Shown here in pieces: positions 27,972 to 36,617 of a stretch of 64,000 nucleotides of DNA. The notes under the pieces were generated by a model. The model had not been told where the DNA came from, did no database searches, and was given only the letters and a program-made list of their open reading frames with translations. This DNA is from Alphaproteobacteria bacterium. Its GTDB lineage: Bacteria; Pseudomonadota; Alphaproteobacteria; UBA8366; Aestuariispiraceae. Position 1 is the stretch's first letter. Every line of letters starts with the position of its first letter. Both the position numbers and the translations under genes were made by a program. Where the stretch lies: positions 272,001-336,000 of the forward strand of contig JASJDC010000002.1 of NCBI GenBank assembly GCA_030065235.1, read 5' to 3'.

Positions 27972-28001
27972 CCCTCGCTTCTGGCCAAGACGGAGCCGAG
28001 C

Positions 28002-29231
28002 ATGACCGGGCAGCCTCTCGACGGTGTGCGTATCTTTGACCTGACCCGGATTCTGGCCGGGCCGACCGCGACGCAATATCTCGGCGATCTCGGCGCGGAC
28101 GTGATCAAGGTGGAGCGGCCGGGCGAAGGCGACGACACGCGCAAATGGGGACCGCCTTATCTGAAAGGCAAGGACGGCCAGGACACACATGAGAGCGCCT
28201 ACTATCTCAGCTCCAACCGGAACAAGCGCTCCATCGCCATCGACATCGCCAGCGCTGAAGGTCAGAAGCTCGCCCGGCGGCTGATCGCCGAAAGCGACAT
28301 CCTGGTCGAGAATTTCAAAGTCGGCGGCTTGAAGCGATACGGCCTGTCCTACGAGGACCTTAAGGAGGAATTCCCCAGCCTGATCTATTGCTCGATCACA
28401 GGATTCGGCCAGACCGGGCCCTACGCCGAACGCGCCGGCTATGACTTCCTTGCGCAAGGGGTCGGCGGCATCATGTCGATCACCGGCGAGCCGGATGGCG
28501 AACCGGTCAAGGTCGGCGTCGGGATCGCGGATGTAATGTGCGGCATGTATGCGACCACAGCCATCCTCGCGGCGCTGCGCCATCGCGACCGGACCGGCCA
28601 GGGCCAGCAGATCGATGTCTGCCTGTTGGACACGCAAGTCGCCTGGCTGATCAACGAAGGCGTCAACTATCTTGTCTCCGGCGAGGTCCCGAAGCGCCGC
28701 GGCAACGAACATCCCAACATCGTACCTTATAAGGTCTTCGAATGCGCAGACGGTCATGTGATCCTGGCGGTCGGCAACGACAGCCAGTTCCGGAAATGGT
28801 GCGCCTTCGCCGGCGCCGACGATTTGGCGGCCGATCCGAACTACAAGACCAACCCGCAGCGGCTCGCCCATCGCGAGGCGCTGTACGCGGCGATGCCCTC
28901 ATACATGAAGAAACACACAGTCCAGGAATGGGTCGATGGGCTGGCCAAGGTCGGCGTGCCCTGCAGCCCGGTCAACAATCTGGAGCAAGTCTTCGAAGAT
29001 CCACAGGTGCAAGCGCGCGGGATGCGGATCGACCTGCCGCACCCGCAGGCGGCGGAGGGAACGGCCCCGCTGATCGCCAATCCGGTGAAATTCTCGGAAA
29101 CGCCGGTGCAATACCGGCGCGCCCCGCCGACCGTCGGTCAGCATACGGAAGAAGTCTTGCGCGAGGTTTTGGGTGCGGATGACGCCGAGATCGCGGCCCT
29201 GGCGGCAGCGGGGACAGTAGCGCGCTCGTAG
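28002..29231 (+). CDS. Family III CoA-transferase (CaiB/BaiF)
   Basis: A 409-aa CoA-transferase. The N-terminus LDGVRIFDLTRILAGPTATQYLGDLGADVIKVE is classic, followed by ENFKVGGLKRYGLSYEDLK and GFGQTGPYAERAGYDFLAQ. The catalytic aspartate is likely Asp177 (VGVGIADVMCGMYA), aligned with Asp169 of formyl-CoA transferase. Beside a desulfinase-like gene and LysR, it matches the succinyl-CoA:3-sulfinopropionate CoA-transferase (Act) arrangement described in Variovorax. It would activate the free acid with CoA. Substrate identity is inference. Confidence 0.87.
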   Translation: MTGQPLDGVRIFDLTRILAGPTATQYLGDLGADVIKVERPGEGDDTRKWGPPYLKGKDGQDTHESAYYLSSNRNKRSIAIDIASAEGQKLARRLIAESDILVENFKVGGLKRYGLSYEDLKEEFPSLIYCSITGFGQTGPYAERAGYDFLAQGVGGIMSITGEPDGEPVKVGVGIADVMCGMYATTAILAALRHRDRTGQGQQIDVCLLDTQVAWLINEGVNYLVSGEVPKRRGNEHPNIVPYKVFECADGHVILAVGNDSQFRKWCAFAGADDLAADPNYKTNPQRLAHREALYAAMPSYMKKHTVQEWVDGLAKVGVPCSPVNNLEQVFEDPQVQARGMRIDLPHPQAAEGTAPLIANPVKFSETPVQYRRAPPTVGQHTEEVLREVLGADDAEIAALAAAGTVARS

Positions 29232-29386
29232 AACGCGGAGACCGCCAATCACCGCCGGTTCAAGTCGGCATTCCGTCAAACCATGTCCCGTCCAAGACAG
29301 TTCGGCTTGCAGGGGCGCGGTAGCGCTGAGACAGTCTCTCGAAACCCCGCCCTTCCTCTCGGTCGGTCTTATCCGGTTGGCGCTGA

Positions 29387-30646
29387 ATGACCCATTATTC
29401 GGTATGGAGCCTGATCAAGGGCGGCCTGACCGGCCAGAAGAACTGGACGCGCGCCTGGCGCGATCCGGAACCGAAATCCAGCTATGACGTGATCATCATC
29501 GGCGGCGGCGGCCATGGCCTCGCGACCGCTCATTATCTCGCCAAGCTGCATGGCGTCACCAATGTCGCGGTGCTGGAAAAAGGCTGGCTGGGCGGGGGCA
29601 ATGTCGGGCGGAACACCACGATCGTGCGCTCGAACTATCTGCTCGACGCCAATGCGCATTTCTATGAGCACAGCCTGAAGCTGTGGGAAGGTCTTTCGGA
29701 CGACCTGAACTACAACGTCATGTTTTCGCAGCGCGCGGTGATCAACCTCGCCCATTCCAAACCGCAACTGGATGGGTTCGCCCGGCGCGGCAACGCCATG
29801 CTGCTGAACGGCATCGACGCGGAACTGTTGGATCGCGACGGCGTGCAGGCGATGGTGCCCTATTTCGACTATTCCGAGAGCGCCCGCTTCCCGATCTATG
29901 GCGGTCTGATGCAGCGGCGCGGCGGCAGCGCCCGGCATGACGCGGTCGCCTGGGGCTACGCCCGGTCGGCTGATGCGCGCGGCGTCGATCTGATCCAGAA
30001 TTGCGAAGTCACCGGCTTCCGCATCGAGGACGGTCGGGTGCTGGGCGTCGAGACCACACGCGGCTTCATCGGCGCACAGAAGGTCGGCATGGCGGTCGCC
30101 GGCCATACCAGCCATGTCGCGGCGATGGCGGGGCTGAACCGACTGCCTATCGAGAGCCACAAATTGCAGGCGATGGTGTCGGAAGGGCTGAAGCCCCTGA
30201 TCAACCAAGTCTATACGTTCGGCGCCGGCCATTTCTATATCAGCCAGTCCGACAAGGGCGGGCTGGTCTATGGCGGCGATCTCGACGGCTATAACTCCTA
30301 CGCCCAGCGCGGCAACTACCCGCTGATCGAGCATGTGCACGCAGCAGGCATGGCCCTGATGCCGTCCCTGGGCCGTCTGCGCCTGACCCGGCATTGGGCC
30401 GGCGTCATGGATATGTCGATGGATGGCAGCCCGATCATCGGCATGACGCCGATCGAGGGGCTCTATCTCAACGCCGGCTGGTGTTATGGCGGCTTCAAGG
30501 CGACGCCGGCGTCGGGCTGGTGCTTCGCCCATACGATTGCGCAGAATCGGCCGCACGCGCTGAACGAAGCCTTCACGCTCAATCGGTTCGAAACGGGCGC
30601 GCAAATCGACGAGCGCGGCGCCGGCCCGATCCCCGGCGCGCATTAG
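29387..30646 (+). CDS. soxB: Sarcosine oxidase beta subunit
   Basis: A 419-aa FAD/FMN subunit of heterotetrameric sarcosine oxidase, which oxidises sarcosine to glycine with transfer of the methyl as methylene-THF and H2O2 formation. The FAD motif is GGGGHG at 39-44. RNTTIVRSNY follows, and His184 (SARHDAVAWG) is in the place of the covalent-FMN histidine. It is first in soxBDAG, with intergenic spacing of 9 bp to soxD. Confidence 0.95.
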   Translation: MTHYSVWSLIKGGLTGQKNWTRAWRDPEPKSSYDVIIIGGGGHGLATAHYLAKLHGVTNVAVLEKGWLGGGNVGRNTTIVRSNYLLDANAHFYEHSLKLWEGLSDDLNYNVMFSQRAVINLAHSKPQLDGFARRGNAMLLNGIDAELLDRDGVQAMVPYFDYSESARFPIYGGLMQRRGGSARHDAVAWGYARSADARGVDLIQNCEVTGFRIEDGRVLGVETTRGFIGAQKVGMAVAGHTSHVAAMAGLNRLPIESHKLQAMVSEGLKPLINQVYTFGAGHFYISQSDKGGLVYGGDLDGYNSYAQRGNYPLIEHVHAAGMALMPSLGRLRLTRHWAGVMDMSMDGSPIIGMTPIEGLYLNAGWCYGGFKATPASGWCFAHTIAQNRPHALNEAFTLNRFETGAQIDERGAGPIPGAH

Positions 30647-30655
30647 GAGGGCGGC

Positions 30656-30952
30656 GTGTTCATCATCAAATGCCCTTATTGCGGCGAACGCGACGTGACC
30701 GAATTCAGCTATGGCGGCGACGCGACCAGAGCCTATCCGCAAGATCCGGCGCAGGCGACGCCGGAAGACTGGCATGCCTATGTCTATGAGCGGGACAATC
30801 CGCGCGGCTGGCATGTCGAATGGTGGCAGCATAGTCAGGGTTGCCGGCAATGGCTGAAACTGCGCCGCAACACGCTGACCCATGAGCTGGGCCGGACCGC
30901 CCTGCCGCATGAGCCGCTATCGCCGGACGATGATGAAGGGTCGGACGCATGA
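30656..30952 (+). CDS. soxD: Sarcosine oxidase delta subunit
   Basis: A 98-aa zinc-binding small subunit. The zinc ligands are Cys6 and Cys9 (CPYCGERDVTEFSYGGDA), His59 and Cys63 (QHSQGCRQW). A GTG start at 30656 follows AGGAGGG. The stop overlaps the soxA ATG (ATGA). Confidence 0.95.
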   Translation: MFIIKCPYCGERDVTEFSYGGDATRAYPQDPAQATPEDWHAYVYERDNPRGWHVEWWQHSQGCRQWLKLRRNTLTHELGRTALPHEPLSPDDDEGSDA

Positions 30953-33936
30953 TCGGGGATCAATTGCGCCGGCATCCAACGCTCGGGGGCGCGCTAGACC
31001 GCTCGAAAGCGCTGCGGTTCAGCTTCGACGGCCAGCGCTATTCCGGCTTCCAGGGCGACACGCTGGCCTCGGCCTTGTTGGCCAATGGCGTCACCTTGCT
31101 CGGCCGCAGCTTCAAATATCACCGGCCGCGCGGGGTGATGTCGATCGGGTCGGAGGAAAGCAACGCGCTGGCGGAGCTGCGGACGGGGGCGCGCCGCGAA
31201 CCGAACACGCGCATGACCCAGATCGAGCTGTTCCAGGGACTGGAGGCGCAGAGCCAGAATCGCTGGCCCAGCCTGAACCTCGATCTACTCTCGATCAACG
31301 GTCTGGTCGCACCCTTCCTGGCCGCCGGCTTCTACTACAAGACCTTCATGCGGCCGCGCGGCTTCTGGGAGAAGTACGAGTATTTCATCCGTCGCGCCGC
31401 CGGGCTGGGACGCGCGTCGGGCGAGGCGGACCCGGACCGCTATGAGCGCATCCATCGGCATTGCGATATTCTGGTCACCGGCGCCGGCGCAGCCGGGCTG
31501 GCGGCGGCCAAAAGCGCCATGCAGGCGGGCGCGCGGGTCGCGATCCTGGACGAACGGGAGGCGCCGGGCGGCTGGCTGCGCTTCGACCGGAACTTGATCG
31601 AGGGCGCGCCGGCGACGGTCTGGCTGGACGAAACGGTCGCGGCCCTGCGCGCGGCGGACAATGTCACCTTCCTGACCCGAACGACCGCCTTCGGCTATTA
31701 CGACCACAATTTGATCACCGCGGTCGAGCGGGTTCAGGATCATCGCGCCGTCCCCGACCCGCACAAGCCGCGGCAGCGAATCTGGACCTTCCGCGCCAAA
31801 CAAGTGATCCTTGCAACCGGCGCCGTCGAGCAGCCCTTGGCATTCGCCGACAATGACCGGCCGGGCGTCATGCTGGCGGGCGCCCTGCGCGGCTATCTCA
31901 ACGCCTACGGCGTGATGGCGGGGCACAAGGCGGTCATATTCAGCAATAACGACCACGCCTATCGCACCGCCCTGGACCTGATCGACGCCGGCGGCGCCAT
32001 TGAGGCGGTGGTCGATGTCCGGCCCAGCCCGGCAGGCGATTTGGTCCGCGCGGTGCGCGACCGGGGCGTGCGCGTCTATACCGACAGCATCGTCAGCCAC
32101 GCGAAAGGCGGCCACGCGCTGCAGGCCTGCGATGTCACCCCGCGCGGCGGCGGCCGGCCGGAGACGATCGAATGCGACGCGCTGGGCATGTCGGGCGGCT
32201 GGAACCCGGCTGTGCATCTGCATTCCCAAACCGGCGCCAAGCTCGACTGGCGGGACGATCCCGGTTGTTTCGTCCCAGCAACCGCGAAATGGCCTTGCGT
32301 CTCGGTCGGGGCCGCGAACGGCGATTTCCAACTGGCGGACTGTCTGGCCAATGGATCGGAGGCCGGCGCCCAGGCCGCCAAAGCCAGCATGGGTGGAACC
32401 ACCGCAACAGCGGTCCCCGGCGTACGGGCCTTTCGCGAAGAGCGCCCCCATCCGATCTGGGAGGTCCCGCTGGGCCCGGACCGGCGGGGCAAGCGTTTCG
32501 TCGATTTCCAGAATGACGTGACGGTCGAGGATGTCGAACTCGCCCATCGCGAAGGATTCGTCTCGGTCGAACATCTGAAGCGCTACACGACCATGGGCAT
32601 GGCGACGGATCAGGGAAAGACCTCGAACATCGCCGGGCTGGCGATCATGGCGCGGCTGCGTGACAAACCGATCCCGGAGGTCGGAACCACCACCTTCCGG
32701 CCGCCCTTCACGCCGGTCTCAATCGGCGCCATCGCCGGGCAGGAGCGCGGTCAACATTTCCAACCGCTGCGCCGCACGTCGATGGACGATTGGCATGCGG
32801 AGAACGGCGCCGTCTTTCAGAATGTCGGCCTCTGGCGCCGACCGCATTACTACCCGCACGCGCAGGAGGATGTGGATGACGCCAGCCGGCGCGAGGTGAC
32901 GGCGACGCGCGGGGCGGTCGGCGTCTGCGATGTCACAACTTTGGGAAAGATCGATGTCCAGGGGCCCGACGCGGCGGAATTCCTGAACCGAATCTACGCC
33001 AACGGTTTCGCCAAACTGCCCGTCGGTAAGGCGCGCTATGGATTGATGCTGCGCGAGGACGGCATGGTGTTCGATGACGGAGTCACCAGCCGACTGGGCG
33101 AGACCCGTTACCTGATGACGACCACGACCGGCAACGCCGGCCCGGTGATGGCCAAGCTGGAATTCTACCTGCAGACGGTCTGGCCGGAACTGCGCGTCCG
33201 CATCACGAGCGTGACGGAGCAATGGGCCGGGTTCTCCGTCGCCGGACCGAAGGCGCGCGAGGTCCTGCAAGACGTCATCGATATCGACATTTCCGACGGC
33301 GCTTTCCCCTTCATGGCCGCCGCCGAATGCCGCTTCGCCGGCGCGCCGGCCCGGCTGTTCCGGATCAGCTTCTCCGGCGAACGCGCCTATGAAGTCAATG
33401 TCGCCGCCGATCATGGGGCCGAGGCCTGGGCGCTGACCGTCGCCAAGGCGCAGGCGTTGGGCGGCTCCGTCTATGGGCTCGAGTCGCTTGGGACCATGCG
33501 GATCGAAAAGGGCCATGTGGCCGGGACCGAAATCAACGGCCAGACGACGGCGGACGATCTGGGTCTAGGCGGCATGCTGTCCTCGAAGAAGGAATTTATC
33601 GGCAAGGCGATGACAGGCCGGCCCGCCTATCTGGCGCCGGACCGTCAAAAACTGGTCGGTCTGCGCCCGGTGGATGGCGCGACCTGGATCAAAGCGGGCG
33701 CGCAGCTTATCGAAGACGGCGCCGCCGCGCCCCCGGTCCAGATGCTGGGCCATGTCACCGCCGTCGCCTTCAGCCCGGAACTGAACACGCCGATCGCCTT
33801 GGCGCTGCTATCCGGCGGCATGGCGCGCGCCGGCGCGGCGCTGGAGGCGGCCTATCCGCTGACCGGCGAAAGCGTACGGGTGCGGGTCGTCTCGCCGCAT
33901 TTCCTCGATCCGGAAGGGACGCGGATGCATGGCTGA
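30949..33936 (+). CDS. soxA: Sarcosine oxidase alpha subunit
   Basis: A 995-aa subunit of full family length. The N-terminal part is ferredoxin-like (FSFDGQRYSGFQGDTLASALLANG), the central part an NAD/FAD-type domain (DILVTGAGAAGLAAAKSAM near 172, then VILATGAVEQPLAF), and the C-terminal third a GcvT-like THF-binding domain (FQNVGLWRRPHYYP, GVCDVTTLGKIDVQGPDAAEFLNRIYAN). It transfers the C1 unit to THF through an internal channel. It overlaps soxD and soxG by ATGA and 8 bp, showing coupling. Confidence 0.95.
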   Translation: MIGDQLRRHPTLGGALDRSKALRFSFDGQRYSGFQGDTLASALLANGVTLLGRSFKYHRPRGVMSIGSEESNALAELRTGARREPNTRMTQIELFQGLEAQSQNRWPSLNLDLLSINGLVAPFLAAGFYYKTFMRPRGFWEKYEYFIRRAAGLGRASGEADPDRYERIHRHCDILVTGAGAAGLAAAKSAMQAGARVAILDEREAPGGWLRFDRNLIEGAPATVWLDETVAALRAADNVTFLTRTTAFGYYDHNLITAVERVQDHRAVPDPHKPRQRIWTFRAKQVILATGAVEQPLAFADNDRPGVMLAGALRGYLNAYGVMAGHKAVIFSNNDHAYRTALDLIDAGGAIEAVVDVRPSPAGDLVRAVRDRGVRVYTDSIVSHAKGGHALQACDVTPRGGGRPETIECDALGMSGGWNPAVHLHSQTGAKLDWRDDPGCFVPATAKWPCVSVGAANGDFQLADCLANGSEAGAQAAKASMGGTTATAVPGVRAFREERPHPIWEVPLGPDRRGKRFVDFQNDVTVEDVELAHREGFVSVEHLKRYTTMGMATDQGKTSNIAGLAIMARLRDKPIPEVGTTTFRPPFTPVSIGAIAGQERGQHFQPLRRTSMDDWHAENGAVFQNVGLWRRPHYYPHAQEDVDDASRREVTATRGAVGVCDVTTLGKIDVQGPDAAEFLNRIYANGFAKLPVGKARYGLMLREDGMVFDDGVTSRLGETRYLMTTTTGNAGPVMAKLEFYLQTVWPELRVRITSVTEQWAGFSVAGPKAREVLQDVIDIDISDGAFPFMAAAECRFAGAPARLFRISFSGERAYEVNVAADHGAEAWALTVAKAQALGGSVYGLESLGTMRIEKGHVAGTEINGQTTADDLGLGGMLSSKKEFIGKAMTGRPAYLAPDRQKLVGLRPVDGATWIKAGAQLIEDGAAAPPVQMLGHVTAVAFSPELNTPIALALLSGGMARAGAALEAAYPLTGESVRVRVVSPHFLDPEGTRMHG

Positions 33937-34579
33937 AATCACACAACGGCGGAGCCCTCTGGGCGGGCGCGCCGAGGCCCGCGACATCAATATCCCCGAT
34001 GGCGGAACGCCAGGCGTCGCGCTGCAGCATCGAACAGGGCTCTGCATCACCCAGGCCGCCGCCTATCCGGGATGCGATGCGGCGCTGCGGGCTTCGCTGG
34101 CGGAAATCGCCGGCTCTGAGCCCGACGCGCGGCCCAACCGGTCCGTCGCCGCGCCCGCTGGACGGCTGATCTGGACCGGACCGGCGCAATATTGGCTGGT
34201 CACAGAGGACCCTCAGAATCCAGCGTCGGACCTGGCCGAAGCGACGGCGGAAACGGCGGCGATCACGGAACAGGGCCATGGGCGCGTCTGTCTGCGGCTG
34301 TCGGGGCGGGACGCGCGGTTGGTGTTGGCGAAGGGATCGACAATCGATTTCCATCCCAGCCATTTCGCCGCCGGCGACTGCGCCCAGACGGGATTGCTGT
34401 CGGTTTCCTGCCTCATTGATTGCATCGCCGACGAAGACAGCGCGCCGGGCGTCGGGCCGGTATTCGATCTCTATAGCGCCCGCTCTACAGCCGAGCATTT
34501 CCTCGAGTGGGCGATTGAGGCGGCTGCGCCGCATGGCTGCCGGATATTGACGCCGGGGTCGGGGATTGCCGCGCCATAA
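33929..34579 (+). CDS. soxG: Sarcosine oxidase gamma subunit
   Basis: A 216-aa subunit with the GcvT-like/YgfZ-like C-terminal fold (TEQGHGRVCLRLSGRDARLVLAKGSTIDFHPSHF). It is the last gene of soxBDAG and overlaps soxA by 8 bases. No glyA or folate gene follows, unlike many sox operons. Confidence 0.93.
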   Translation: MAEITQRRSPLGGRAEARDINIPDGGTPGVALQHRTGLCITQAAAYPGCDAALRASLAEIAGSEPDARPNRSVAAPAGRLIWTGPAQYWLVTEDPQNPASDLAEATAETAAITEQGHGRVCLRLSGRDARLVLAKGSTIDFHPSHFAAGDCAQTGLLSVSCLIDCIADEDSAPGVGPVFDLYSARSTAEHFLEWAIEAAAPHGCRILTPGSGIAAP

Positions 34580-34880
34580 CCCGATACGCGCCGGCGGAAA
34601 GGGGTCCGGCTTTAGGAGGACGAGAAACCAGGTCACGGAGAACGCAAGCGGGAGGCGAGGGGGAGAGGTCCAACCCACGCTCTCCGCGACGCCGGAGTGC
34701 GAGCCAGCATGCTGGCAGATAGCTACTACAGTACCTCTAATAAGAGAGAGCAACCGGCCGCAACGCCAATCGGCAGGGATTAGATCGGAAATTCTGAAAA
34801 ATTGTAACTTTCAAGATTTCCCGTAAGGTCCGGTGTTTCAAATCAGTCGTGATCGGCTGCGTCGCTACAGGAGGCTCCTT
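34580..34880. other. Intergenic region after soxG, upstream of the hydroxyacid dehydrogenase
   Basis: No gene is supported. The first part is purine-rich GC sequence. The last 120 bases are unusually AT-rich for this genome and hold an imperfect dyad (34787-34821) and the strong ribosome site of the next gene. No known riboswitch pattern was recognised. Confidence 0.5.
34787..34821. promoter_or_regulatory. Imperfect dyad upstream of the 2-hydroxyacid dehydrogenase
   Basis: Arms GGAAATTCTGAAA and TTTCAAGATTTCC pair over 13 positions with two mismatches around a 9-base centre (AATTGTAAC-like). It lies 60 bp before the start codon in an AT-rich stretch, so an operator or a transcribed hairpin are both possible. 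No run of T follows, so it is not a typical terminator. Confidence 0.45.
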
Positions 34881-35825
34881 TTGGCGAAGACATCCATTCT
34901 GATTGTCGAGGAACTCACGCAAGCCGTGATGACGGCCTTGGAACAGGCCTATGAAACCCATCGATATTGGGAGGCGCCTGATAAGGACATGCTATTGTCC
35001 GCCATATCCGATCGGGTGCGTGGGATCGCGACCACGGGCCATGCCGGCGCGTCCGAGTCGCTGATCCAGGCTTTGCCGAACTTGGAGATTATCTCCTGCT
35101 ATGGCGTCGGCGTGGATGCAGTGGACCTGCCCGCCGCGGCGCGCGCCGGCGTCATCGTGACGAACACGCCGGATGTGCTGACCGACGATGTCGCCAATCT
35201 GGCGGTTGGTTTCGTGTTGGCGGTGAGCCGTGACCTCGTGCAAGGCGACGCCCACGCCCGCTCCGGCGCTTGGGAGCGCGACGGGAACATGCACCTGACC
35301 CGGTCGATTCGCGGCAAGAAGGCCGGGATTGTCGGGCTCGGTCGGATCGGCATGGACATCGCGAAAAAGCTCGAAATTTTCGAGCTGGAGATCCATTGGC
35401 ACGGGCCGCGCGCCAAGCCCGGCGCGCCCTACCCGTATCACCCTGATCTGACCGAAATGGCGGCGGCGGTCGATTACCTGTTGGTCGCCTGTCCCGGCGG
35501 CGCCGCCACTCGGCATATCGTCAATGGCGCGGTGCTGGCGGCTCTGGGCCCGGAGGGATCGTTGATCAATATCTCACGCGGTTCCTGCGTCGATGAGGCG
35601 GCCCTGGTCGCGGCCGTCGAGACAGGAACGATCGGCTGGGCCGGGCTGGATGTCTTCGAGGACGAACCCCGGATCCCCGAAGCCTTGAAACAGTCCGATC
35701 GCGTCACCCTGCAACCGCATGCGGGCAGCGCGACCGTCGAAACCCGCGCCGCGATGGGCGCGCTGGTGGTCGAAAACCTCGCGCTGCATTTCGCCGGAAA
35801 ACCGGTGCGCACGCCGGTCACGTAG
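34881..35825 (+). CDS. D-isomer-specific 2-hydroxyacid dehydrogenase, HPPR/GhrB-like
   Basis: A 314-aa NAD(P)H-dependent reductase acting on 2-oxo acids such as hydroxypyruvate or glyoxylate. Seen are GVGVDAVDLPAAA, the Rossmann motif GLGRIGMDIA, the catalytic Arg in NISRGSCVDEAAL, Glu in DVFEDEP, and His in LQPHAGSAT. The start is a TTG at 34881: AGGAGG at 34869-34874 lies 6 bp upstream, whereas the longer GTG-started frame is basic, has no such site, and exceeds family length. Sarcosine oxidation next door yields glycine, which could feed glyoxylate/hydroxypyruvate, but that link is inference. Confidence 0.9.
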   Translation: MAKTSILIVEELTQAVMTALEQAYETHRYWEAPDKDMLLSAISDRVRGIATTGHAGASESLIQALPNLEIISCYGVGVDAVDLPAAARAGVIVTNTPDVLTDDVANLAVGFVLAVSRDLVQGDAHARSGAWERDGNMHLTRSIRGKKAGIVGLGRIGMDIAKKLEIFELEIHWHGPRAKPGAPYPYHPDLTEMAAAVDYLLVACPGGAATRHIVNGAVLAALGPEGSLINISRGSCVDEAALVAAVETGTIGWAGLDVFEDEPRIPEALKQSDRVTLQPHAGSATVETRAAMGALVVENLALHFAGKPVRTPVT

Positions 35826-35854
35826 TAGCCGCCCCGACCAAAGCGCTGGAAGCC

Positions 35855-36613
35855 TCAACGCCCGCCGGTCACCCGCAGCACGGCGCCGGCGATATAGCGC
35901 GCCTCATCGGACATCAGATAGAGGATCGCATCCGCGACTTCGTCCGCCGTGCCGGACCGCCCGATCGGCACCGAACCGCTCAGTTTCTGCAATCGGTCGG
36001 GCAATCCTCCTGACGCATGGATATCGGTCTCGATCAGGCCTGGTGCGACGGCGTTGACCCGGACGCCATCGCCACTGACTTCCCGCCCCAGGCCGAGGAC
36101 GAAACTGTCGATCGCGCCCTTGCTGGCGGCGTACCAGGTGAAATTGTCCGGGCTGCCGATCCAGACCGCAGCGGAGGACAGCATCACAACCGAGCCGCCC
36201 CTGCCGCCTTTGCTGATCAGCATGCGCTTGAGCCCTTCCTGAACGGTCAGGATCGCGCCGGTCACGTTCAGATCGATGGTGTGCTGGATCGTCTCGATCG
36301 ATGCGTCGACCAGCGCGCTCGCAGTCCCGGTGATCCCCGCATTGGGAATAACCGCGTCGAGCCGGCCAAAGACCCGGTCGCTTTCGGCGAAGACCTTTTG
36401 GACGCCCGCCGCCGTTCCCACATCGGCCTGGACCAGCGCGACCTCGGCGCCGAGCGCGTGGCAGTCCGCGGCGACGCTCTGCGCCGCCTCTGCGTTTTCC
36501 GCGTAGTTCAGGACCAGGTCATAACCCGCGCCGGCCGCCTTGATCGCGGTCGCCGCGCCGATGCCGCGACTGGCGCCGGTGATCAAACAGACCGGCCTTG
36601 TTTCATCGGTCAT
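35855..36613 (-). CDS. SDR-family oxidoreductase
   Basis: A 252-aa short-chain dehydrogenase: GASRGIGAA near 13-21, NAGI, Ser in MLSSAAVW, and YAASKGAI for Tyr/Lys. The ATG at 36613 has GGGGAG seven bases upstream; an ATG five codons earlier would lie before that site. Its stop converges on the 2-hydroxyacid dehydrogenase. It is just after the carnitine-dehydrogenase-like gene, so it probably acts on the same 3-hydroxy or 3-oxo acid route. FabG-type activity cannot be ruled out. Confidence 0.88.
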   Translation of the reverse strand: MTDETRPVCLITGASRGIGAATAIKAAGAGYDLVLNYAENAEAAQSVAADCHALGAEVALVQADVGTAAGVQKVFAESDRVFGRLDAVIPNAGITGTASALVDASIETIQHTIDLNVTGAILTVQEGLKRMLISKGGRGGSVVMLSSAAVWIGSPDNFTWYAASKGAIDSFVLGLGREVSGDGVRVNAVAPGLIETDIHASGGLPDRLQKLSGSVPIGRSGTADEVADAILYLMSDEARYIAGAVLRVTGGR

Positions 36614-36617
36614 GGCG

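Noticed and set aside
27516-28871. 451-aa open frame antisense to the ThDP enzyme and CoA-transferase
   Set aside because: Opposite-strand shadow without any recognisable motif.
29250-29290. tRNA-like phrase GGTTCAAGTC
   Set aside because: No acceptor stem, anticodon arm or CCA-side pairing can be built around it.
29369-30910. 513-aa open frame antisense to soxB and soxD
   Set aside because: Low-complexity His/Arg/Gln-rich translation typical of the opposite strand of GC-rich genes; the sense strand carries clear soxB and soxD.
34566-34826. 86-aa open frame after soxG
   Set aside because: No ribosome site, overlaps the end of soxG, and its composition is that of non-coding sequence.
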